From Gemmatimonas groenlandica (GTDB taxonomy: Bacteria > Gemmatimonadota > Gemmatimonadetes > Gemmatimonadales > Gemmatimonadaceae), in assembly GCF_013004105.1 (NCBI RefSeq), contig NZ_CP053085.1, forward strand, positions 682,001 through 746,000: DNA of 64,000 bases, given 5' to 3'. The notes under the pieces are model-generated. The model had not been told where the DNA came from and searched no databases. It was given only the letters and a program-made list of their open reading frames with translations. Position numbers and translations under genes: made by a program. Positions 24,323 through 33,360 of the stretch are shown in pieces (position 1 is the first letter of the stretch; the number at the start of each line of letters is the position of its first letter).

Positions 24323-25528
24323 ATGAAACAACCTGCTCTCACCGACCGCGTTCGTAGACACCTACGGTTGACGCGCGACGCGTACCTGCCCGTTGATGGC
24401 ACCACGCCGCCGTTTCTCGTGCTGTTCATCAACTCGATCTGCAACCTGACCTGCGACCACTGTTTCTACTGGCGGGAACTGAATCAGCGCGACGACCTGA
24501 CGCTCGACGAAATCAAGAAGCTGAGCGCCGAACTCGGCCCGATCGACAACTTGAATCTGTCCGGTGGCGAGCCCTTCATTCGCAAGGAGTTCGCGGAGAT
24601 CGTTCGCACATTCGTACGCAACAATGGGGTCCGGCAGGTCTACGTGCCAACCAATGGCTACTTCACGGACAAGACCGAAGCGGCGTTGCGTAGCGTGCTC
24701 GAAGAGAAAGACTTGATGCTCTTCGCCTGCGAGATCTCGCTCGACGGGATGCCGGAGTACCACAACAAGTTCCGCGGCAACGACAAGTCGTTCGAGAAGG
24801 CGATGGAAACCTACGAGATGCTCGCCGCCTTGCAGCGCGAGGATCCACGGCTGCGCATTCACTCGATTTCGACGGCCACCAACCAGAACATGGGCGAGAT
24901 CTGGAAGTTGACCGAGTATCTGCATGAGCGCTGTCCGCAGATGGATCACCACAACCTTGCGATCATCCGAGGCGACCGAAAGGATCCCAAGCTGCTGACG
25001 CCGCCGATCGATCGTTACCGAGCGCTCTCCGACCATGTGCGGACGGTGTGGCGCGATCGCGATGAAGGCAGGTTTGGTGCGATCATCGAACCAATGTTGC
25101 AGTGGGCCAAAACCGAGTCCGTCCTGCAGAGTCGGCAGGTCGTTCCGTGCAAGGCCGGCGTGCTGGCGGGCGTGGTGTATGCCAACGGCGACGTCTCCGT
25201 GTGCGAGATGCATGAACCACTGGGCAACCTGCGACAGTCATCGTTTCGGGAACTGTGGAACTCACCCAAGGCACGTGAGCTACGCGCCTCGATCAGCGCC
25301 AAGAAGTGCTGGTGCACGACCGAGGTGTTCATGTGGCCGAGCATCGCGTTCCAGCCCGTGCCTCTGGTGCGCTCGATGGTCGGTGGACGGGTCTGGGAGG
25401 AGCCCAAGGAACATCCCGGCTACTCGGCGGATAGCTTTGCCGTGGTGCCGGTCGCTGAGGTCCGGGTAGAGCCAGAAGGTCTTGCGCGTGGGCGCAGTTC
25501 GGATGCGGACGTGGACAGCGACGTCTAG
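24323..25528 (+). CDS. Radical SAM/SPASM protein
   Basis: 401 residues. The radical-SAM motif CNLTCDHC (Cys40, Cys44, Cys47) binds the SAM-cleaving 4Fe-4S cluster. [13 protein letters not shown] is the SAM-binding GGE motif. The C-terminal region ([18 protein letters not shown], then CWC) provides SPASM-type cysteines for auxiliary clusters. SPASM enzymes modify peptides, sugars or cofactors. No precursor peptide is seen next to it. It lies 15 bases before two coupled GT2 genes, so a role in modifying a glycan or lipid is inferred. The start at 24323 is chosen because upstream in-frame residues are non-conserved in character; ATG 24308 is an alternative. Confidence 0.85.
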   Translation: MKQPALTDRVRRHLRLTRDAYLPVDGTTPPFLVLFINSICNLTCDHCFYWRELNQRDDLTLDEIKKLSAELGPIDNLNLSGGEPFIRKEFAEIVRTFVRNNGVRQVYVPTNGYFTDKTEAALRSVLEEKDLMLFACEISLDGMPEYHNKFRGNDKSFEKAMETYEMLAALQREDPRLRIHSISTATNQNMGEIWKLTEYLHERCPQMDHHNLAIIRGDRKDPKLLTPPIDRYRALSDHVRTVWRDRDEGRFGAIIEPMLQWAKTESVLQSRQVVPCKAGVLAGVVYANGDVSVCEMHEPLGNLRQSSFRELWNSPKARELRASISAKKCWCTTEVFMWPSIAFQPVPLVRSMVGGRVWEEPKEHPGYSADSFAVVPVAEVRVEPEGLARGRSSDADVDSDV

Positions 25529-25543
25529 CCGCGCAGCGAAAAC

Positions 25544-26470
25544 ATGCCGGCCGCGCCCATTCGTCAGCAGAAGCGACTCAGCGTGATCGTGGCCGCGCGC
25601 ACGCCGTCCGCGACGCTCGAGGAGGTGCTTCGCTCGCTCGCGGCCCAGCACCGGGCGTCGGAGCTGGACGTCATTCTCGCGGACGGTAGCCCGGATGGCA
25701 GCATGGCGATGATTCGGCATCGTTGTTTGCCGCAGGCGCGTCACATCTCGCTACCGGGTGGAAACCTGCCGGCGCTGAAGGCGGCCGCCATCCGTCAGGC
25801 CGAAGGCGATTTCATCGCGATGCTCGACCCGAGCGACGCCGCTGACCCGGACTGGGCGGATCAGATCATCGAGGGCTTTGCCGATCCGGGCGTGACGGCC
25901 GTGGGCGGCGTCGTACTACAGGCCGGCTCCGGAAGCGCCGGCAACGTATCCGCCTATTTGTTCGAGTACGGCGCGTTCAATCCTCCGGTGACTCCGGGAG
26001 ACACGCAGGGCGATCTTCCGGGCAACAACGTCGCGTATCGGCGGGCAGCGTTGACGGACACCTGTGCCGACATCCTGGCCGCAGAGGGCTTCAACAAGCC
26101 GTTCGTACACGAGCGCATTCGCGCCGCGGGCGGCAGATTGGTGATCAGGCCATCGATGCGCGTGCGGCACCTGACGAACTATCCGTTTATCGCGTTCGGC
26201 GTGCGGCGGTTTCACTACGGCCGCTGCTTCGGCGCGACGCGCGTGCGACGTGCATCGCGCGGGAAAAAGTGGTTGTTTCGCCTGTTCGCACCCGCCGTTC
26301 CGCCGTTGCTGATGTCTCGACATCTCCGCCGCGCTTGGCAGCACCCCGCGAATCGCCGTCTACTGCCGCGAGCCGCGCTCGCGCTGTGCGGGGTCTGTGC
26401 GTTCTGGGGCATGGGCGAATGGCTCGGCTACTGGTTCGGACCGGGCCATTCGTGCCAGGAGCTGTACTAG
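25544..26470 (+). CDS. GT2 family glycosyltransferase (first of a tandem pair)
   Basis: 308 residues. GT-A fold features: LSVIVAARTPSATLEEVLRSL at the N terminus, then LDVILADGSPDGS, EGDFIAMLDPSDAADPDW (the metal/nucleotide region; DxD is degenerate) and LPGNNVAYRRAAL. The C-terminal 70 residues hold a basic region and one hydrophobic segment (LALCGVCAFWGMGEWLGYWF), suggesting membrane association. It shares its layout with the next gene (VGG, YGAF/YGRF, NVAY blocks), so the two arose by duplication. The acceptor is unknown. Confidence 0.8.
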   Translation: MPAAPIRQQKRLSVIVAARTPSATLEEVLRSLAAQHRASELDVILADGSPDGSMAMIRHRCLPQARHISLPGGNLPALKAAAIRQAEGDFIAMLDPSDAADPDWADQIIEGFADPGVTAVGGVVLQAGSGSAGNVSAYLFEYGAFNPPVTPGDTQGDLPGNNVAYRRAALTDTCADILAAEGFNKPFVHERIRAAGGRLVIRPSMRVRHLTNYPFIAFGVRRFHYGRCFGATRVRRASRGKKWLFRLFAPAVPPLLMSRHLRRAWQHPANRRLLPRAALALCGVCAFWGMGEWLGYWFGPGHSCQELY

Positions 26471-27354
26471 TGCCGACGCCTGCGATGAGTGTGGTGGTCG
26501 CGGGGTCGCGGCCGTCGGGGCCGCCGACCGAGCTTCTTCGCGTGCTCGGGCCGGCACTACAGACTGGACGAATCGAATTGCTGTTCGCGACGGCGCGCGA
26601 CGCTGGAGCGCTCACCACGCCGAACACGCGTGTCGTGAAGTGCCGGGTCGGCAGCACGGTACCGCAGATGCGCCTGTTGGGGGTGCGCGCGGCGCGTGGT
26701 AGGCTGGTGGCGCTGACCGAGGACTTTTGTGTGCCGGCGCCCGGCTGGGTCGACGCTCTGATCGAGGCGCATCGGCGTGAAGGCGCTGCCGCCGTCGGCG
26801 GACCGGTGGCACGCAGCACGGGCAGCGCTGCGGACTGGGCGCTGACCTTGATCGAATACGGACGCTTCTTTCGCGGTGAGCCTGAGGGCTCGGTCGGCGA
26901 CCTCCCCTCGATCAACGTGGCGTACGACGCGGCGCAGTTGCGTGCAGTGCTGCCAGCAGATGCCGACGGCCTATTTGAAGTTGCGCTGCACGCGCAGCTA
27001 CGCGCAGCTGGTGCACGATTCTGGCGGGTGCCCGACGCGGTGATGTTCGACCACAGCACCACCAACGTGCGAAGCGCCGCCTCTGCTCAATTCCATCACG
27101 GCCGACTTTACGGCGGCGGGCGCGTGCAGGATCAAGGCGTGCTGACGCGCTTGACCCGAACGGCTCTCAGCCCAGGCATTCCGGCGGTCCTGCTGTCACG
27201 AATCGCCCGCGAAGTGGGCGCGGCGGGCCAGACTCAGCAGCTGCTGCGGGCGCTGCCCGCGCTGTCGATCTTGCTCGGCGCATGGTCGATTGGTGAAGCC
27301 GTCGGCTCCATGCTTGGCGAAGGTCCGAGTGGGGCACGCTGGACAGGTGTGTGA
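26470..27354 (+). CDS. GT2 family glycosyltransferase (second of a tandem pair)
   Basis: 294 residues from GTG 26470, which overlaps the previous stop by one base and has AGGAG eight bases upstream. Motifs parallel to its neighbour: MSVVVAGSRPSG, GRLVALTEDFCVPAPGW (DxD replaced by an Glu-Asp motif), AAVGGPVARSTG, DLPSINVAYDAAQL, then a C-terminal hydrophobic end (ALPALSILLGAWSIGEAVG). A longer in-frame extension to 26269 would lie inside the first gene and is rejected. The two enzymes may form a heterodimer or add sugars in sequence (inference). Confidence 0.78.
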   Translation: MPTPAMSVVVAGSRPSGPPTELLRVLGPALQTGRIELLFATARDAGALTTPNTRVVKCRVGSTVPQMRLLGVRAARGRLVALTEDFCVPAPGWVDALIEAHRREGAAAVGGPVARSTGSAADWALTLIEYGRFFRGEPEGSVGDLPSINVAYDAAQLRAVLPADADGLFEVALHAQLRAAGARFWRVPDAVMFDHSTTNVRSAASAQFHHGRLYGGGRVQDQGVLTRLTRTALSPGIPAVLLSRIAREVGAAGQTQQLLRALPALSILLGAWSIGEAVGSMLGEGPSGARWTGV

Positions 27355-27360
27355 GGTACC

Positions 27361-27465
27361 GGCGAGGCGATGATCCTGAACCTGCCGGGTCACACATCCG
27401 GTTATCACGGTCTGCTGCTGAAGCTGCGTGAGATGGGCCCGGTCCTCCGGGCAATACGCTCATGA
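27361..27465 (+). pseudogene. Remnant of an MBL-fold hydrolase gene
   Basis: 27370-27447 aligns with 23728-23805 of the MBL hydrolase gene at about 83% nucleotide identity by eye. Its translation (MILNLPGHTSGYHGLLL, KLREMGPVL) matches 21 of 26 residues, including the metal-ligand region. Upstream and downstream parts of the gene are missing, and the frame stops at 27463. It is therefore a fragment of a diverged paralogue, left beside the GT2 genes by a rearrangement. Confidence 0.75.
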
Positions 27466-27779
27466 AGTCCATCCGTACGCGTGTGCTCCTCGCGGCTGAT
27501 GATTCGACCCTCGTCGACGGTCACTCGATCTCGGTGGGTGATTTTTCGCGCACCGGTCGCGACGACATCATCGTGGGCGAACGTGGTGGAAAGCGGGGCG
27601 TATACCTCTACCGGCTCGAGAACGACGTCACCGACTCGTGGTCGACGACGCCGCTCGACCCTGGAGGAATGGCTGCGGCTGGCTGTGCGGTCACGGACCT
27701 GAACGGTGATACGCGACCCGACGTGATCTGCAGCGGGAGTGCGACTGCACATCTCAAATGGTACGAGAACCGGCCCTAG
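27462..27779 (+). pseudogene. C-terminal fragment of an FG-GAP/VCBS propeller protein
   Basis: 105 residues without a signal peptide. ISVGDFSRTGRDDIIVGERGG and CAVTDLNGDTRPDVICSGS are two FG-GAP blades with calcium-loop aspartates, and it ends in LKWYENRP, the usual terminus of much longer secreted FG-GAP proteins. Full-length relatives have several hundred residues, so this looks like the surviving 3' end. The ATG overlaps the stop of the MBL remnant. It could still be translated, but two fragments side by side suggest a deletion or insertion scar. Confidence 0.6.
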
Positions 27780-27826
27780 CTGGGGTGCCGGATCGTACGG
27801 AGTGAGCTAGAGGGTGTCGGGCCCTC

Positions 27827-28045
27827 TCAGCCGTGCGTGCCGCCGTGCCCGCCGCCGGACGACTCCGATGACCCGCTGCCACCGGAACTCTTTGAACCGG
27901 TAGAGCCGTACCCGTTGTCTTCCTTCTTCGCATGTTGCGACTTGGTGCTGCCCGTCTTACCGGGTCCGCCGCGCCCGCCCGACATTCCCTGCCGTTCCTT
28001 CGCGTGTCCTTTGCCTTTCCCCGACTCGTCGTTCGTGCGCGCCAT
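27827..28045 (-). CDS. Small Gly/Ser/Lys-rich hydrophilic protein
   Basis: 72 residues, strongly hydrophilic: an N-terminal KGKGHAKERQGMSGG segment, a central KTGSTKSQHAKKED, and a Gly/Ser/His tail. GGAG six bases before ATG 28045 supports translation; the frame continues upstream but without a better start. Composition resembles small stress-induced or nucleic-acid-binding proteins of the KGG type, but no defined family motif is present. It converges with the FG-GAP fragment, with a weak 6-bp hairpin (27809-27827) between them. Confidence 0.5.
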   Translation of the reverse strand: MARTNDESGKGKGHAKERQGMSGGRGGPGKTGSTKSQHAKKEDNGYGSTGSKSSGGSGSSESSGGGHGGTHG

Positions 28046-28201
28046 GGTGATCTCCGCCGTGAAGTCGTGTACGCTGATCGTTGCCGGGCTCGTGCGACGC
28101 GTGGTTCGCATCGCCGCCGACGCTGCGTACAGTGCACAACCGGTGCCGAGATCGTCGCCTGCGTTGCGGGTGGTCTCCGAGCGTCGATCCCGTCGCGTCG
28201 A

Positions 28202-29017
28202 TTAGGCTGAAGGCCACGCGGCCTGGGCGGCTTCCGCCACGCGAGACGCCGGCCAACCGGTTGCCCCCGTCATCACCGCCACCGCATCCGACATGGTAAT
28301 GTCGCGCGTGTTCACCAGCGCCGCCCGCTGCCCGAGTCGCTGAATGTGAATCCGATCAGCCAGCTGAAACACGTGCGGCATGTTGTGACTTATGAGAATC
28401 ACGCTCAACCCGCGGTCGCGCACCCGCGTGATGAGGTCGAGCACCATGCCACTCTCTTTCACGCCGAGCGCAGCCGTAGGTTCGTCCAGAATCACCACGT
28501 GTCGCGCAAAGGCGGCGCTGCGCGCCACGGCAATGCCTTGCCGCTGACCACCGGAGAGCGTCTCCACCGCCTGCGTGATCGAGCGAATGCTGATGCCGAG
28601 CTCTCGCAAATGCTCGGCGGCCTCACGCTCCATGCGTGGGCGATCGATCACTCGCAGCAGCGAGCCCGCGAGTCCCGCTCTACGATGTTCGCGCCCCAGG
28701 AATAAGTTCTCCGCGATCGACATAGCCGGTGCCAACGCGAGATCCTGATACACGGTCTCGATGCCTGCAAGGCGGGCGTCTATCGGCCCGCTGAAGTGCA
28801 CGCGTGCGCCATCCAGCCAGATGTCGCCGCTGTCGGGAATCATGGCGCCCGACAGCGCCTTGATGAGCGACGACTTGCCCGCACCGTTGTCGCCGATCAC
28901 AGCCATGATCTCGCCCGCGCGCACTTCGAAGTCGGCGCCATCGAGCGCGGTCACGTGCCCGTAGCATTTCGCCAAACCGCGTGCTTCGAGCACCATCGGT
29001 GCGTTCTGCTCGCTCAT
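28202..29017 (-). CDS. Sugar ABC transporter ATP-binding protein (single domain, FrcA-like)
   Basis: 271 residues. Walker A GDNGAGKSS at 42-50, signature LSGGQRQG near 150, Walker B VVILDEPTAAL near 170 and the switch His in ISHNM. Carbohydrate importers of the CUT2 class usually have two fused ATPase domains of about 500 residues; this has one, as in FrcA. It energises the permease encoded immediately upstream on the same strand (10 bases). GAGG eight bases before ATG 29017 supports this start over the longer frame. Confidence 0.9.
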   Translation of the reverse strand: MSEQNAPMVLEARGLAKCYGHVTALDGADFEVRAGEIMAVIGDNGAGKSSLIKALSGAMIPDSGDIWLDGARVHFSGPIDARLAGIETVYQDLALAPAMSIAENLFLGREHRRAGLAGSLLRVIDRPRMEREAAEHLRELGISIRSITQAVETLSGGQRQGIAVARSAAFARHVVILDEPTAALGVKESGMVLDLITRVRDRGLSVILISHNMPHVFQLADRIHIQRLGQRAALVNTRDITMSDAVAVMTGATGWPASRVAEAAQAAWPSA

Positions 29018-29027
29018 GCCAACACCC

Positions 29028-29966
29028 TCACGCTTTCCTCGACCACTGATCGGTGGCGACGGCCAGGATAACCAGCACACCCGTGACCAGAATCTGATAC
29101 ACCGACGACACGCCCATCAGCGTGAGCCCGTTGCGGAACACGCCCACGATCATGGCGCCGACGAGTGACCCCAGCACGATGCCGCGTCCGCCGAAGAGGC
29201 TCGTGCCGCCGAGCACCACGGCCGTCACGGTATCGAGGTTCTCGGTTTGTCCGCTTTGCGGATCGCCGACGCTGGTGCGTGCGATGGACAGCAGCGCGGC
29301 AATGCCGGCGCAGAGGCCCGAGAGCATGTACGCACTGAGCAGCACGCGGTTGGTGCTGATGCCGGCCAATCGTGCGGCCTCGAGGTTGCTGCCCACCGCG
29401 TATACATGGCGCCCTGCCGCCGTTTCGCGCAGCACGACGAACGCGAGCGCGTACAGCAGCAGCATGGCGACGGCGCCGTAGGCAATCGGTGTGTTCCCAA
29501 CCCACACGCTCTGCCCAAGCCAGGTGAGCAGTGGGGGCAAGTCCGTAAACGTCTGCGCGCGCGACACCAGTTGCGTGATCGCAAACGCAATATTCATTGT
29601 GCCGAGCGTGACGATGAATGGCGGCAACTTAATGCGCGTGACCAGCAGGCCGTTGATCATGCCGGCGATGGTGGTGACACCCATGCCGCCAGCGATGGCC
29701 ATGGCTGGATGCCAACCGTGCTTCACCGCCAGGAGGCTCATGACGATCGAGCCGAGCGCCATGATCATGCCGCAGGCGAGGTCGATACCACCGGTGAGAA
29801 TGACCAGCGTCTGACCGATGGCCAGCACGCCGACCACCATGACCTGACTGAGCACCAGCGACAGATTGGCACCCGTGAGAAAGCGCGGTGACTGCAGCGC
29901 GAAGAACGTACAGGCGATCAGCAACGCAACGAGCGGACCGGCAAAAGCCAGCCGTCGTGCGATCAC
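29028..29966 (-). CDS. CUT2-type sugar ABC transporter permease (RbsC/FrcB-like)
   Basis: 312 residues with about nine or ten hydrophobic helices. Family motifs: LTGGIDLACGMIMALGS (TGGIDLSVG-type), the coupling-loop ARLAGISTNRVLLSAYMLSG, and FGGRGIVLGSLVGAMIVGVFRNGL. It forms the inner-membrane channel of a monosaccharide importer. Its start overlaps the stop of the binding-protein gene by 4 bases, so the two are translated together. Confidence 0.92.
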   Translation of the reverse strand: MIARRLAFAGPLVALLIACTFFALQSPRFLTGANLSLVLSQVMVVGVLAIGQTLVILTGGIDLACGMIMALGSIVMSLLAVKHGWHPAMAIAGGMGVTTIAGMINGLLVTRIKLPPFIVTLGTMNIAFAITQLVSRAQTFTDLPPLLTWLGQSVWVGNTPIAYGAVAMLLLYALAFVVLRETAAGRHVYAVGSNLEAARLAGISTNRVLLSAYMLSGLCAGIAALLSIARTSVGDPQSGQTENLDTVTAVVLGGTSLFGGRGIVLGSLVGAMIVGVFRNGLTLMGVSSVYQILVTGVLVILAVATDQWSRKA

Positions 29967-30985
29967 TTATCGCCCCAGCAGAGTCCGAGGGCTTTGTCCG
30001 CACTGAGACTCGGTACGCCGGCTACGCTGTCCTTGGCGATGAGCTGCACGCCGGTATCGACGTATCCACTCGCCTTCTTGGCGGTCTTGATGAACGCCAT
30101 CGCTGCTTCCACCCCTAACTCGGCCATGCGCAATGGATACTGTTGCGCGGTCGCGGTCAGCGCGCCGTCCACGACATTTTGCACGCCGCGGCAGCTGCCG
30201 TCGACCGAGACGATCAGCACGCCCTTCTCCTTGCCGGCGTTCTTGAGCGCGGTGAAGGCGCCGGCGGCCGACGGCTCGTTCACCGTGTATACGACGTTGA
30301 TGTCGGGGTGCGCTTGCAGGCAATTCTCCATGGCCGTCTGTCCCTTGGCCTGATCGCCCATGGCGTCGGACATGCACACCACTTCCGGCGGCTGCGCGAG
30401 TTCGTTGCGCGTCTTCTCGTACGACGGAAGGCCGAAGCCGCTCAGGAAGCCATTGTGGCGCTGCGCACCGGTGGGGTGGCCGGGGATGAGGTCGAGTGTG
30501 GCGATCCTGGCCGGGGTCGCCCCAAGCCGCGCCTTGGCGTACTGGCCGATGAGCTGCCCGGCCTTGTAGTTGTCGGTGGCGAAAAGGGCATCGGTCGCGT
30601 CGACCGGATCGGTCGGGCTATCGAGTGCGATCACGAGGATGCCGGCATCGCGCGCCTTCTTGATGGCGGGTACGATCGCCTTGGAGTCGCTGGCCGAAAT
30701 GAGAATAGCCCTGGCGCCAGCAGCCATGAGATTCTCGATGGCCGTCACTTGACCGGCGTTGTCGCCATCGGAGCGACCGGCAGCAGCAATCAGCGTCGCC
30801 CCCTGCGCGGCGGCGGCCTGTTCGGCCCCCTCTTTCATCTTCACGAAGAACGGGTTCGACTCGGTCTTGGTGATCAGCCCGATGACTGGCTTGTCGTCAC
30901 CCTTGGCGGAGCACGCCAGCAGGAGAGGGAGAGCGAGGGCGACGAGACGCGGGGGGGAGAGGCGGGGCAGGGCGAGAGTGCGCAT
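29963..30985 (-). CDS. Sugar-binding lipoprotein of the CUT2 ABC transporter
   Basis: 340 residues. Lipobox LLAC with Cys25. The periplasmic-binding-protein type 1 fold begins KPVIGLITKTESNPFFVKMKEGAEQAA, typical of ribose/fructose-binding proteins. Later motifs are IALDSPTDPVDATDALFATDNYKAG and VYTVNEPSAAGAFTAL. It delivers a monosaccharide to the permease. First gene of a three-gene minus-strand operon. The reading frame extends to 31405 but the signal peptide begins at ATG 30985. The sugar cannot be identified from sequence. Confidence 0.92.
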   Translation of the reverse strand: MRTLALPRLSPPRLVALALPLLLACSAKGDDKPVIGLITKTESNPFFVKMKEGAEQAAAAQGATLIAAAGRSDGDNAGQVTAIENLMAAGARAILISASDSKAIVPAIKKARDAGILVIALDSPTDPVDATDALFATDNYKAGQLIGQYAKARLGATPARIATLDLIPGHPTGAQRHNGFLSGFGLPSYEKTRNELAQPPEVVCMSDAMGDQAKGQTAMENCLQAHPDINVVYTVNEPSAAGAFTALKNAGKEKGVLIVSVDGSCRGVQNVVDGALTATAQQYPLRMAELGVEAAMAFIKTAKKASGYVDTGVQLIAKDSVAGVPSLSADKALGLCWGDK

Positions 30986-31087
30986 AGAAGAGGAAATCAG
31001 CACGCAATCGGGATTTGAGCAAGTGAGGCGGCAAGCGAACGGGCGGGGCGATTGCGGACGGCCCGCGTGCGTGCCAGCCTTCCCATC

Positions 31088-32002
31088 ATGCGACGTTCGC
31101 CTGTTCGATTTCTGATCGCGTTTTTGGCGGTGCTGACGGTCGTCGGCAGCACCGGCTGCCGCCTGCTCGGCCCTCGGCAGCCTTTGTCGGTGCGGCAGCA
31201 GATCCGGGCTCGTGTGGCGAAAGTGCCGGGGGCGCAGGTGTCCATTGCGATGCGCGACTTCGAGCGTGGTGTGGCCTTCGATCTCTACGCTGACACGGTG
31301 TATCACGCCGCCAGCATGATGAAGGTGCCGGTGCTCTTCGCGCTGTACGACGCCTTCGCCAAGGGGCGGCTGCGCCCCGGCCAGACGATCCGCCTCACCA
31401 ATCAATTCCGATCGATCGCCGACTCGTCCACCTACGTGCTCGACCCGGCCGACGACAGCGACAGTACGGTGTACGCGCGGGTGGGGCAGGACGTGTCGCT
31501 ACGGTGGCTGGCCGAACGCATGATCACGCACTCCAGCAACCTCGCGACGAATACGCTGATCACGCTGCTCGATCCCGCAAAGATCACGGCGCTCGCACGC
31601 GAGCTCGGCGCCCGAAACACCGTGGTGCTGCGCGGCGTAGAGGACACGCCGGCCTTCCGGAAGGGCATGAACAACGTGACGACCGCCAGCGATTTGGTGA
31701 TGCTGTTTGTCGCGCTCCAGTCGCAGCGGGTTGGTGACAGCACCGCCACGGCCGACATGCTCCGCATTCTCGAACAGCAGGCCTTCAACACGCAGATCCC
31801 CGCCGGATTGCCGCCGGGCACGCGCGTGGCGCACAAGACCGGCAGCATCACCGCGACGCGCCATGACGCGGGGCTGGTGTATCCGCCGGGGAGGGCGCCG
31901 TACGCCATCGCCATTCTCACGCGCAACATCGCGGATCCTGCGGTCGCCGATGCCCTCACGGCGGATTGCTCACGTATCATCTGGGAGTGGCTCGCCAAGT
32001 GA
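31088..32002 (+). CDS. Class A beta-lactamase-related serine hydrolase, lipoprotein
   Basis: 304 residues. Lipobox GSTGC with Cys24. The serine nucleophile motif SMMK lies at 76-79, the second motif is SSN (in place of the usual SDN) near 155, and HKTGS near 255 is the KTG box. The omega-loop segment reads GVEDTPAF and lacks the ExxLN pattern of true class A enzymes. It acts in the periplasm; it may be a penicillin-recognising hydrolase or a peptidoglycan enzyme rather than a proven resistance factor. First gene of a four-gene chain; its stop overlaps the next start (GTGA). Confidence 0.82.
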   Translation: MRRSPVRFLIAFLAVLTVVGSTGCRLLGPRQPLSVRQQIRARVAKVPGAQVSIAMRDFERGVAFDLYADTVYHAASMMKVPVLFALYDAFAKGRLRPGQTIRLTNQFRSIADSSTYVLDPADDSDSTVYARVGQDVSLRWLAERMITHSSNLATNTLITLLDPAKITALARELGARNTVVLRGVEDTPAFRKGMNNVTTASDLVMLFVALQSQRVGDSTATADMLRILEQQAFNTQIPAGLPPGTRVAHKTGSITATRHDAGLVYPPGRAPYAIAILTRNIADPAVADALTADCSRIIWEWLAK

Positions 32003-33360
32003 ACGACCTCACCACCGGTTCCATCCCTCGCCACATCGTGCGCCTCGCCGTGCCGATGGCGCTCGGCATGATTTTCCAGACACTGTATTTCCTGGTCGAC
32101 CTCTTCTTCGTGGCGCGGCTCGGCGATGCCGCCGTGGCCGGCGTGAGCGCGGCCGGCAATGTGCAGTTCATCATCATGTCGTTCACGCAGATTCTCGGCG
32201 TGAGTACCATGGCGCTCATTGCGCACGCGGTGGGGCGTAAGGACCAGCCGGACGCCGAGCTGGTGTTCAATCAAAGCGTCCTCTGGGCGTTCGTGTGCGG
32301 GATCGGGACACTGATTGGCGGCTATGCGCTGTGCGGCCGGTACATGAGTGCACTCGGTTCGAACGCCGAGACGATCGCGGCCGGTACGTCGTACTTGCGC
32401 TGGTACATCCCCGGGCTCGCACTACAGTTCGCGCTAGTGTCGATGGGAAGCGCCCTGCGCGGCACGGGCATCGTGAAGCCCGGTATGCTGGTGCAGATGC
32501 TCACCGTCGTGCTGAACATCATCTTCGCGCCGATCTTCATTGCGGGGTGGGGCACCGGCCGGCCGCTTGGTGTGGCGGGTGCGGGGCTGGCGAGTTCACT
32601 GGCCATCGGCATCGGCGTGATCGCGACGGCCGTGTATTTCGTGCGACTCGAACACTACGTGACGTTCAAGCGCGAGTTGCTGTCGGTGCGGACCGACGTG
32701 CTTACGCGCATGCTGAAGATCGGCGTGCCGCCGGGCGCCGAGTTCGCGCTGATGTTCGTGTTTACCGCCGTGATCTATACGGCCATCAAGCAATTCGGAG
32801 CGGAGGCGCAGGCTGGCTACGGCATCGGTTCGCGACTCATGCAGTCGATGTTCCTGCCGGCGATGGCCGTGGCGTTCTCGGCGGCTCCGATGGCGGGGCA
32901 GAACATGGGCGCTGGTCATCTCGACCGCGTGCGCGACACCTTTAAGTGGGCGGCGATCATGGGCAGCATCCCCATGGCGCTACTCACATTGCTCTGTCAG
33001 TGGCGCCCTGAATTACTCGTGCAGGGATTTACGCAGGAAGCAGCGGTGATTGCCGTAGCCTCGCAGTTCCTGAGTACGATCTCGTGGAATTTCGTGGCGT
33101 CCGGGTTGGGCTTCACCTGTGGTGGCATGTTCCAGGCGCTCGGCAATACGGTGCCGTCGCTGATCGCCAGCGCCACGCGCCTCATCACGTTCGCCGTGCC
33201 GGTGTGGTGGTTGTCGCATCGCCCGGGCTTTCAGATCAAGCAGGTGTGGTATCTCTCGGTGATCACGATGACGCTGCAGGCGGCGTTCACGCTGTGGCTG
33301 TTGCGCGGCGAGTTGCAGCGCAAGGAATTGAAGATGGCCTCAGCCCGGTTGGCGGTATGA
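31999..33360 (+). CDS. MATE family efflux transporter
   Basis: 453 residues from GTG 31999 and twelve hydrophobic helices. The N terminus LTTGSIPRHIVRLAVPMALGMIFQTLYFLVDLFFVARLG is a MatE domain opening; ALRGTGIVKPGML and FQALGNTVPS are the conserved loops of each half. It exports cationic drugs or metabolites with Na+ or H+. It overlaps the genes on both sides by 4 bases (GTGA and ATGA). Alternative GTG 31987 adds four residues. Confidence 0.9.
   Translation: MNDLTTGSIPRHIVRLAVPMALGMIFQTLYFLVDLFFVARLGDAAVAGVSAAGNVQFIIMSFTQILGVSTMALIAHAVGRKDQPDAELVFNQSVLWAFVCGIGTLIGGYALCGRYMSALGSNAETIAAGTSYLRWYIPGLALQFALVSMGSALRGTGIVKPGMLVQMLTVVLNIIFAPIFIAGWGTGRPLGVAGAGLASSLAIGIGVIATAVYFVRLEHYVTFKRELLSVRTDVLTRMLKIGVPPGAEFALMFVFTAVIYTAIKQFGAEAQAGYGIGSRLMQSMFLPAMAVAFSAAPMAGQNMGAGHLDRVRDTFKWAAIMGSIPMALLTLLCQWRPELLVQGFTQEAAVIAVASQFLSTISWNFVASGLGFTCGGMFQALGNTVPSLIASATRLITFAVPVWWLSHRPGFQIKQVWYLSVITMTLQAAFTLWLLRGELQRKELKMASARLAV

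Noticed and set aside
24133-24444. Minus-strand frame over the radical SAM start
   Set aside because: No ribosome site or conserved motif; overlaps the radical SAM gene.
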